This document shows, in pieces, positions 33,749-44,600 of a stretch of 64,000 nucleotides of DNA. The stretch is from Corythucha ciliata (taxonomy: Eukaryota; Arthropoda; Insecta; Hemiptera; Tingidae). A program made the position numbers and the translations under genes. Within the stretch, counting starts at the first letter, position 1. Each line of letters begins with the position of its first letter. Below the pieces are notes generated by a model. It worked only from the letters and a program-made list of their open reading frames with translations, had not been told where the DNA came from and made no database searches. Location: assembly GCA_038030265.1 (NCBI GenBank), contig CM075942.1, forward strand, positions 49,938,751 through 50,002,750, read 5' to 3'.

Positions 33749-35600
33749 TCCTTGGTTGGAGTACCCTACTTCCCTCGGTTGAAACACCGGCCCTTTTTAG
33801 CAGAAAAATGCCCCCCTCCATCATGATTTCATAATCGAGGGATCGAGGCAGTCATCCCTCGTGTTTCAGCCCTTCACATGGATATGAATATGACCTTTAA
33901 AAAATGCTGTACTATAGTGTACTCTCTCTTTCCTTTACCAACGCCACCCCCTTCACCATTGATTTGCGTCCACCACTTTAACCCAGTGGACTCCACTGCG
34001 TAGTAAGTTGCATGGTGAGGTCAGACCGAGTCCAAGACGTCCCGAAAATGTCAATTTTTCTTACGTAGACAATATTTTTCGGTGGGCTTTGAAAGTCTAA
34101 AGTGAAAATGGTACCTGCTAACCCCCACCCACACCCATGTGCCTATTAATTTACGTGACATCTAAATGTATCTTCTAGCTGGTTGGTTTTAGAAAATGTT
34201 TTCAAGTATAGAGTAATTAAAATTGTCGCCCTGAGCTTGTCTTATCAAAGCTATTCATACGTGAAACGACGTGGTTTTGGTTTTCCTCTCTGGGATTGAA
34301 TTATTCCATTCCATTGTCCTGACCCCACAACCTCGTTATGCAAAAAAAAAAAATATTTTTCTCTCCCGCATAGCCATAAAAATATATTTAAATTTTCGTA
34401 AACTACGACTGATGTTAAACTTAGTGCGTTGGGTTAAACACCACCCCACACCTTCATCACATTAGCAAACCGTCTCAATTTAGGAGCATGTTGAGTTCTT
34501 TCTATGCTTTATTTCGGCGATTCCCCTGAGAATACAAGCAAGGTTTACTATGAACCAAAGTCCGTGTGACTAAAGAGGTGGACGGGGAGCTTCTGGCTTC
34601 TGGGGGTCGTGACACCCACTTTCGAGTTTGTCAAAACCCCGGGGTGGTCGGGGGTATCGGTACTCCGTGAAAATTACCCAACAAAACCGACCGGGGTGGT
34701 GGCTCGAGCCCGTCGGGCCGTCGTCGAGCAGCTTGAAGGGAACTATCCTCAGTCGGGGGAAAAAGAGGAGTGAGTGCTGAGTGAGAGTTGAGAGAGAGGA
34801 AAACGAGCGCACCTTCCTCCGACCACGTTGCACGAGAAGAGGTCGTTCAAGTGGGGGAGGGTGACAGGAGGTGTTCCGGGGTCCCAGGACAAGGAGGCAG
34901 GCCAGGAGGGAGAGCTAGCCCCCGATGTTATGTGGGACGGGCGGCGGCGCCATTTGCAACTTCCTGGGGCTATGAAGCCACTAAGGGGATACCCCAGTAG
35001 ATGATCAAGTTCGACGGCAATTCGTTGTGCAACGCGAATTGTTTCCCCTTTTTGCGGCGTAGTTTCCTCTCGGATGTGAAAGGGAAGTGCGTGCGTTCCC
35101 GAGCAGTTTTCCATATCGCCAGCCCTGAACGGTTCGCCTTAATTTTTTTCCTCTCCTCCACAAAATTTGATTTTCTCAAAACTCTACACCCTGTACGAAG
35201 ACGAAACTTGAACACCTGGACCTCGTCCCATCGGCCCAGTATGGTACATTTCCAAGATGGCGTTCTACTGGGCGTGCGGTGACGAGGGTGAGCTCCTTGA
35301 CGTCGATAAAGGTTTTGTTCGTATTTAGAAGCCCGGGCGCCCCCTCCCCGAGAGTATCGACTCGACTGGAGGAGATGACACTGCCTCGTTGAGACACAAA
35401 ACTCCCCCGTTGTTCGTGCTGTTTCCTTTTGCCTTCCTCTTGGATTCACCCACGTTCTTGCACGACTTGAGAATTCTCGACACCCCGAAAAAGAGAAACG
35501 CGTTTCCACCCGACGGACGTTTATTTATTTTATTTTATTTTTTCTCTCTTTTCTGTCTCCGCGTTCACCGCCCCCCTCGGCACACAAGTGTTCATTCCCC
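33749..35600 (+). promoter_or_regulatory. Leader/promoter region of the large ZAD gene
   Basis: From about 34.56 kb the base composition turns GC- and CpG-rich compared with its surroundings, as at a 5' gene end. A CCAAGATGGCG motif at 35,252-35,262 matches the YY1-type element common at metazoan starts, and GGCGGCGCCATTT near 34,940 is a second one inverted. A donor GAGG|GTGAGC (GT at 35,288) and an acceptor CACAAG near 35,588 could define a leader intron. Open frames of up to 179 aa on the minus strand reflect the composition, not a gene. Confidence 0.45.
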
Positions 35601-35609
35601 CGTAAAACA

Positions 35610-38600
35610 ATGACCCAACAAACGAGCCCGAGTTACGAGGACTTGTGCCGCCTCTGCGCCTCCTACGACGCCATCAAAATGGACATATTCAGCGAGAGCG
35701 GCCGCGAAAGAAAACTCGCCGACAAAATAACCACATGCCTGCCATTCGGAGTAAGTTTTCCGCTTTTCCCATTATTTCTCTCTATATTTAACGTTTACCA
35801 AGCTTTTATCATTTTGTAACAGCGAGCGATAGCGCGTGCTAAAATCTTCCCCCACCCCCTCTCATAGATAAATAATTGAGTTCTCCCGCCACTTACTGAA
35901 AGGTTTTGCTTTATTATTACAATTAATTATTTCAACTAACGCATTTTCTGGGAAATTTTTTTGGTCGACTTTCCCGCTAAGAAGGGGGGGATTTCGGTGT
36001 TAGATTTTTCTAAATGTTGACTCGAAAATCGAAATCACATGTTTCAATACGTTTCGAAATCACGTTTTCGGGGATTTCGCTTCATAAAAGGAAGTAGGTA
36101 CGATGGAGTTGGGCCTCAAAAATCACGAACCACTTTTTCCAGTCCATGGACGACCACGCGGTTGGAACTTGACACTACAAGCCGCATTTACCACCCCGCA
36201 GCATCCAAAAACCGTTACTCCCCATCCACAATTTTGTACTCAACATCATTTTCAACTTGTAAGGGTTAGAGTTTTTACCTTCAATCGGAAAGTCAGATTT
36301 TTATGGCTTTAATTAGGTTTAATAGTCAGTTGTAGGGAAGAAATTCAAGTTTATTACTTCTCAATATGGGACACTCAGTGGAGTAGAGGCAGACCTTCAT
36401 CTATTAGGACACTGGTGAAAATGTCAGATGAAAACTGACAAATTTTTCCCCCAGAAAGGGATGTTTTTTTTTAAAAACGCTGCGAATTATCAAACAATGC
36501 CTTATTATTTCGACTGTTTATAGGTTTATTATTCATGGATGTAGTCAAATCCGGCGTGAAATTACATGAAAATCGACGCCCACACCCCTATGATCCCAAA
36601 TCCTTTGAAAATCCCCATTTTGGACCCGCTTTTGGCCCATAAAACCCCAGGGAGTTATTTGATCAAACTGATCAGATGTTAGGACCAACTAGACCCCAAA
36701 TGGAGTCTATGTGCGAAAGAACGAGTTTTTTCGAGCAATCCTAGGGCAAGATATGGCCCGGACGGTGGACGGACATTTTTTTTTTATTGCAGATTTGGAT
36801 TCTACGCACTTTGAAACGTAAAACTACAAATTTTGAGGGGGGGGGGGGTCAAAAAAATTTTTTTGCGATACGATTACAAAGACTTATTATTGAGAAATAA
36901 TAAGCCAAAAAATAAATTTTGAATTTTGGTCCTCGTGCGGGACGGCAAACTGCTGTAATTTATCCCCTCAAACTGAACCTTTTCATCGTCGAGATCGAGA
37001 CGAATAGTTGACGAAACTGTCGGATTATTATGGGTTTAATTGCTATTGATGATGCCTAATATTCAGTTGTAGGACGGAAAATCAAATTTTACCCTATAAT
37101 ATTTCCAGATCAGGAAAACGTTTGTATTTCTTTTGCGAGATAAATCTGCGAAATTTATTTTTTGTAAAGAGCGAAATTCGAGAAATTTAATTTTTAGTTA
37201 GTCAAACCTGCGTATAAATGGTTTTCACAATAAGCTAGATATCTGGGAAAACGTTGTTTTTTTAAATAAGAAAAATCAGGAAAATCGGTGTTTTAGAGAG
37301 TGAAATCCGATAAATTGGGTTTTTAGTGCGCCAATAACCATTAAACCAGCTAAAATAAGGGTTTAGTGCGCAAAATCAGTGATAATGGTCTATGAATTTG
37401 GGCACCCCGCGAAATTTGTACGATGGCAACAAAAATCCACGTTTATTTTTTAGAGTGTCTGACTCGTAAACATTTTTGTTTATAAAAATCCGCCAAATTG
37501 TTGTTTTTTTGGTTTGTTTGTTTGTTTTTAAGCAAATCGGAAAACTCGTTTTTCAGTGAGCAGATCCAGGAAAATGTGTGTTTTTTTTGGAAAGAAAAGC
37601 AGGAAAATTGGTGTCTTCGTGCTCGAAATCTGAAAAAAAAAAAAAAAAATTCGCTCCGGCAGCTGGCGGTCGGAAAGATTGCATTTCATTTCGTATACGG
37701 ATACCTTAAGCCGTCCCTGAAGTAATAATGTTGAGACCATAACTTGTTTCGCTAATGTATGACCCTCCCTCATACTGTTTGCTGCCCGGTTTGTTTAAGC
37801 TGAACTTGATGGGAATCAAAGGCTAGTTCAAAATGGAATCATCGTACCGAATATGACGCTTCTAGAATCAACTGGTGATTTGTAGTGATTTTTTAACCCT
37901 TTTAAACCCCTATCCCCTCCCTCAACCACGACCGATTTGGCTCAAATGCAATACCGTCCGGGGTCTTATGACTACTGATTTTTGTGCCAAAGCGCGTTCC
38001 ACTAAATTAATTTCTTCGAGAGTTATCGTGCCAACAAGACCACGCACTTACTTCCACCCCGGGGAGACCACCCCCTCTCCCTCGACTTTTTCAAAAAATT
38101 AAAATGGGAATCAAAGGCTACTCTAACATGTAGTATACGTGCCGAGTATGATGTTTCTAGAATCAACTGGTGATTTTTAGTGATTTTTTAACCTTTTCAA
38201 CCCCTATCCCCCGCCTCCACCTCTACCGATTTGGCTCAAATGTAATACCGACCGGGGTCTTATGACTACTGATTTTTGTGCCAAAGCGCGTTGCGCTAAA
38301 TTCATTTCTACGAGAGTTATCGTGCTAACAAGAAACTATATTTCGGCAGCCAGCTACCGGAGCTAGAGGTCGTATTCTAGAGGTTCTGAAACATGAAAAA
38401 AACATGTCATGACCCATGTTTGCCACCATCACGACGAGACCAATAGTGCATTTTCAGAATGAAATGCACTAAAACGAAAATGGCTGAGCCAGTCCTCCGA
38501 AAATGGTTAACAAACAAATGAGGCGATCCGGATAGATTTTAACTGTTCGATAAAATCTGAGGGCGGTCAGCTGCCCCACTATAAATCTTCGCTTTCTAGT

Positions 38601-41600
38601 CTAGGTGAAGGCAATTACTGCTCACCACTGCCCCCCCCCCCTTGGCTAAGACCATGGGAACACTACTTTTCTCGGAGCTTAGATACGTCTTTTAGGCGGG
38701 ACCCGCATCGGGCGACCACTAACGCGAGGCCTCCTAACGGGGTGTACGTATGTGTGTACGCAATACATGTAGATACATGTCAAAATCGTCCAGGGGTTAA
38801 GAGGGCGGTATTTTATAACAGAAAAAGCAATTTTGAGGGCCTGGGTCATTCAATAAACAATTTCTGGCAATTTGGCTTTTTCAAACAGAAATTTCCAGGT
38901 CGAATTTGGCAGTTTGGCTCAACCTATTACAATAAGTCAATTTCGTTACTTTGGATCCTTCAGAAGCCAATTCCGCGTGGTTTCCCTCAATCCAATTTCA
39001 CCGGGTGTTCTTCAAACAACCAAATTTGACAGATTTCTCTACTTAGCACATCATTCCGTGGGTTGGGGTAAGTTAGGAAATCAATTACAAGGGCTTGGCT
39101 CTGTGAAATAAACATTTCGGTTGCTATCTGCTCCCCCCTACCAACCAATTTCGAGTGAATATTATGGCTTCTGGGGACCCGAAGTGGGTTAGTGTGGTCA
39201 CTCAAGTATCCTTTGGAGTGGTTTTTGATCAACGACCCCAGAATTTCAGAGTCACAAAACCGCTTTTTGGGTGAAAACCAGAGAATCTGAGTGAATCACA
39301 TTTTTTTTTTTTTTAAGCGACCACTGGCCCACCTTGAAAGAGTTCTTTTTTTTTTTTACTCAATCCGAACAGGTATTGAACAATTTTAGGCCAAAACATG
39401 CGAGGTGTTGACGTTATCCGTTATCGAATGGAAATTCCAGCATTTTGCGTGTTAAATTTCAGTAAATAAAAAGTCTGCACTATTTAGGGTGGGAAATCAA
39501 TTTGTATGACCCCTTTCCTCTTTTAGGGTTTCCTTGTGTCTGATTCAGTGGCATTTTGAGAGTCACATAGCCAGTTGGGGGGGGGGGGCGAAAACATTGA
39601 TCTGTAGCTAAAATTGATTTCTGCAGATGAAAAGTCGTTTTTCATAGGTTAAATTGGAGTGTAAAACGCTATTAATCCGTTCTTTTACTCCACGCCGTTA
39701 GTCTCCGCTATTGGTCTACACGTTAGTGGGAGGAAAATTCAAGTTTTATGACACTTTCGTCACTTACGGTCGCCTTGTGTGTGGCTGTGTTGTAATTTTA
39801 AGATCACATAGCCTCTTTTTTGGATGATATTAATATGTCGATTTTTCAATCAAGGTGTTACTTTTTTTTATCTCTTTGTCTTTAACTTTTGATATTTTAA
39901 TAACGTTTGTTTACAGTTTTTCTATGCGTACTTTTAGTTTTATATTACAGTTTTTTTTTGTTTTTTTTCGGGTTCTATTTTTTTTTTGTTTGGATTAATT
40001 AACTCCCCTAGAGCTACCGCATGATCATGCCCGTTATTCACAATGCAGAATACACAACTTATCTGCTTAAATTCAGTACGGTCGAATTGTTGAGTTCTAT
40101 TGAGTGGTGGTTGATAAAGACTTGGCGAGGTGAGGTGACGCTAAAGGAAGGGCTAGGGAAATAAAAGAAAAGAAAAGAGAGCTGCCGAGACAGCAACACG
40201 CGCGGGTGAGTTTCTTGAATTTTCGGTTAGATATATAGTCGTAGCTTTTCTTATTTTACTCTTTTTCGTAGCAAGTTTGGTGATGAATCACCCGACTTAA
40301 TGACGGCTCTGCTAGGATATCTCATTCGAAAGACGGTTAGAGCCACAGCGTTCTCAGTGTGAAGAGCGATATTTCGAATTTTTATCCTTTGCAGTCTGTA
40401 GCGGCACTTTTCGACGGACGCCAATATTACGAACGACTCCTGTTCTGGAAAGTAAACTCTCTTTTCTTGCGACGGAGGTGATTCTTCCTTTTTGGTATTC
40501 CTTCGGCTAATTTGTAGTTTCTGCTTAGAACATCCGGATCTGGATTTCTGCGCGTCCGTTCACTCTCGTCTCACGTGGTGGATTCAGATGGCTACTCCTT
40601 TGTTCTTTCTTTTCATGTGTTCTTTGTATAATTTTCACCGATAGAGGTTTTATCTACTTACAATATTCTACTTTTACTCAACCTGCTTTTGACCCTAGAG
40701 GTGCGTGTTTTTTCTTGTTCTTTTGACTATCTTATTTTATTTGATATTATCGGCTGATATTATAATAAAGTTTGTTTACAGTTATTCTCCATTATATGCT
40801 TCTTATTTGTCAGTCACAATTTCTGGTAACAAATGGATGATAATTTCTAAGGAAAATAGCCGTACACTGCCTACTGTTTTGCCCCTAACATTGAGTATTT
40901 TGCTGAAAAACTGACAATTCCATTCTTATAGCAAGCCTAATGAATTTTTTGGGGTGATTAGTCAGTTTCTGATGCAAAAGAGCTGATTATTCAATTTCTT
41001 GGGCTGAAGATGAACTAAGAACCAAGAAAACGACGAATTTTTGAGGCAAATAGCTGTCAAACTGCAGTTTTGGTCCAAATTGGCTAATTTGCTACCAAAG
41101 TAACTATTCCACTATTATGTATTACAAGCGTAAAGGAGTTATCAGGGGGCGAAATTGTAAATTTCTGGAGGCTTAAAATCTGATTATTCGTTTTCCGAGG
41201 CAAAAGATGGGCTGATAATTTGGTTTCTAGAGCTAGACTACTAGTTCTTACCCACTTGCCCAAGAGTTCTTACTCACTTATCCAGATTACATTTTTGGAC
41301 GAAAATTCCTCTTTTGCTACTAAATCGATACATTTCGGCTGAATTGATGAAAAACGCTGATCCCTCAATGGACCAGCAAAACGGGTCACACAGCTAAGTG
41401 GCAACCCCTCTCATCACGGCCAGAGAATTGGGTCGTTATCGTTGCATTTAATAAGGGCACTAATCTAGCTCCCCCCTCTCGTAAAATTCGGTCCTGATCC
41501 TGATGGTCCATTTTCAGTCTCCCAGGTGATGGTCCAAATTCTGTCTGCTTAGGTGAAAAAAGCGTGTTTAGAGAACAAATTGATATTTATTGGAGAGAAA

Positions 41601-44600
41601 AGTTACCTTATGTCGCTAAATCGACCGTTTTTTGGCTGAACCAACGGCTGAAGAAATGTGAAAAATGCGCCTTTTCCCACCCATAGAATCGATAGATTTC
41701 ACCTCGATCAGTCTCATGGACTGAATTCCTCCTGTATGGGCTCCTAGTTTTCAATTTCTCGAGGAAAATTAATCTTAAGACTCTCGAGCGCATGCGCTGC
41801 TTCGAGCTAATGTTTCGATGCTTTTTGACGTTTCCAGGTCTCTGAAGATGACATCTACCCGAAGTCTCTGTGTTTTCGTTGTATTTATAACCTTGAAAAT
41901 TTCTACGATTTTCGTCGCGGTTGTATCGACGCACGAGGAAAACTCGAACGAGTTCACAGAGAGACTCAAGCCAAAAACAACGCCTGCCCGGTCACTCCAA
42001 AGCCACCACGCGGCAACGTGAGCTCATTTTTTTCTTCTTTTAATTGCGTTTAGCGACCAACTTGTTTTTTTTGCTACACAGATTGAATTGCCCCAGCTTA
42101 ATCCGAAAGTGGAGCCTTCGGTACAAATCAAAGTGAGTTGTCAGTCTATTTGCCCTCAATGTTCATTGTTCACTTCCACGATATTGTCACTCACCCAGTA
42201 GAGAAATCCTACATGATTGATAGGCGAGGGGAGGGGAGTGGAAGGGGGGGACGCTTAATTAAATCGTTGATCATGTGTTTTCTTCCTTTTTGTAGCAAGA
42301 AGAAGTAGACGACGACGTCGAAATGATACCATCGGACTGCGAGGAGGAGGAAGAACATCCCAATCCGGCTGATTTTCTCGAAGCGTGTCTCGTAAGTCAG
42401 AACATGACGTGAAGTAAGAGTTTGGGTTTTGATCGTTATTTTTCGCAGGGTGAACCACCTCATTGCAGCTATGGAGGTGGTGGTGGATCCGGAACTGGTG
42501 GCGGAGGAGGTGGTGGAGGCGGCGGTGGCATGGTTCACGGAGGCGTCCGTATGTTGGATGATGAACAAGGGCCGTTCACTTGTAGAACCTGCGGCCGCAT
42601 GTTCAACTCGAAGAGCTCTTTGACTATACACGCAAAGTAAGTTTTAAATTATGGTTGGAAAGTACTGTATTTAACGGTCACCCACCCTTTTTATAGATTT
42701 CACCAGGAAAAATCCCGCGAATCCGAACGGGAGGCGTACTCGTGTTTCGTCTGCGAAAAGGTTTTCTCCAGCAAGGGGCACTTGGCACTTCATTCGAGGG
42801 TGCACATCGGTGAAACGGGTCCTCCGATGCCGTCAAATCGTCCTAGTCCAGCGCCGTTCAAGTAAGTACCTCCTACGAGGCCAAGCGAGCTCAATGAAAC
42901 GTTGTTTTTTCCAATTTCAGACTGTACCGTTGTGACTTATGCAATAAGTCTTACTCTATGGCGAAACATCTCTGGGGGCACGTCAGCACAGTGCATAAAG
43001 GTGATCCATTGGTCACGTGCTCTTTGTGTCTACGGACGTTTTCGTCCATTTCTAATTTGGAAGATCATAAAAGAGTAAAACACAAGGATGACCCTAGCGT
43101 TCAAGTAAATTGGAAGACTCCTTTTTTATTGATTTTGTGTTGTGATTATTTTTTCTCGTTTTTCTAGGCGCGAAACGGTCAGCAAGATCCGATTTCGGCG
43201 TCGGAGCCTCACTCGCCTCGAATGTTCGAAGGAGGGTCGCCTCCGAATCGAAGAAAAAATTCGACTCCGAGAAAAATCAAAAGAGACGACAGTGGTTCGT
43301 TCAACTCGGACGATAACGCCAGGGGTGACGCTGATGACACCGAGGAAGGTGGTGGTGGCGCCGGAGGAGGAGGAGCTGGAGCGAATCCACCGGGTGGCCC
43401 CCCTATGGTGTACTCGTGTCTTGTGTGCGGGCACAGAAAGTTTAGCGACACTCAAGCTCTGAGCGACCATTTAGCCAACGACCACGGCTATAACGATTTA
43501 ATCGATTTTGAGAGCGTCAAACGGGAGTACGGTGAAAATGAGTACCTGGAGAACATGATGGAGGCTGAAACCGTGTTCTGTTGCGAAATTTGTTACCGCG
43601 AATTTAACGATCGCGCGAGCCTGTGGCTTCACATGCTCTATTCACACCGTGACGAAGCGTCCAAAGCGTGCGGTATTTGCCTCAAAATATGCCAGGACAA
43701 TGAAAGTTTGACTCATCACGTTGAAACCTGTCACCCGAGAAATAAAACTGAACAGCGACGGTACAGTTGTCAAGTATGCGCTCGACAGCATGATTCGAGG
43801 AAAAAACTAGTCACTCACGCTCGAATTCATAAGCTAACCGACTCGTCTGGCAATCTTGTTGATCCTGAGACGGTTGTAGTTTTGAACAGCGAGTTCTATG
43901 GAAATGAAAATCAAACGGCGCAGCCACCTGTTGATGACGGCATAATGCCCAGCTGTAATATTTGCTTCAAAGTGTTTGAAACTGACGCAAAGTTGAACAA
44001 GCACCGTAGGAGTACCCACCGTGAAGCTTTAGGGTTGAATACGTCCACATCAGGCGGTTATCATTTTTATTTCGCGTGCGAGCTCTGCGGGTTATCTCAT
44101 CTGTCCAGGTCGGAGCGGTGGAAGCACATGGCGACGTCGCACGCCGGTGATCCGAGCGTCACCTGTGAGTTTAAGGACTGCGGTAAAGTTTTCCCGACGA
44201 GCGCCGTGAAAAAAGAACACGAAACGAATCACCACGCCGCCCAGGGACAGTTTCCCAATACTTGTGAAGTGTGCGGGAAAATGTGGAAAACTCGGGTCGA
44301 GTATTGGAAACACATGATGGGCGTACACGCTGAGTGTTTGCCCTATATTTGCGGAGTGTGCTTGAAAGTTTTCTGCACTTTGCCTAATTTGGTGAGTCAC
44401 GTCCGTGAAAGGCACTACCCGCTCATTGGAGGTGATTTTAGTTGTGACATCTGCGGTCGGGCGTATTCGAAAGTGTCGAAGATGACGCGGCACCGGAAAA
44501 TTCATTATGTTCCGGACACTCCGCCAGAACTGAGGGATTTATTGGAAAATCCTAAAGTCGACAATGAGCCGCATTTTTTGCAACAGCCCAGCGTGTTGAC

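Larger units (their letters stand above)
35751..41837. other. First intron of the large ZAD gene
   Basis: A 6.1 kb intron. It contains poly-G runs (36,836), family C repeats (37.13-37.5 and 38.82-39.11 kb), the TIR element with an internal duplication at 37,651-38,363, poly-T stretches, and family B repeats at about 40.88-41.35 kb. A possible alternative leader exon ends at the donor GCGG|GTGAGT near 40,205 in a purine-rich stretch, with no frame of its own. No coding exon is needed between 35,750 and 41,838, since the ZAD sequence continues directly. Confidence 0.55.

Noticed and set aside
34970..35509. 179-aa open frame on the minus strand upstream of the large ZAD gene
   Set aside because: Lies in a GC-rich promoter/leader region, is Arg/Ser-rich with no domain, and overlaps other frames on both strands. 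Composition explains it.
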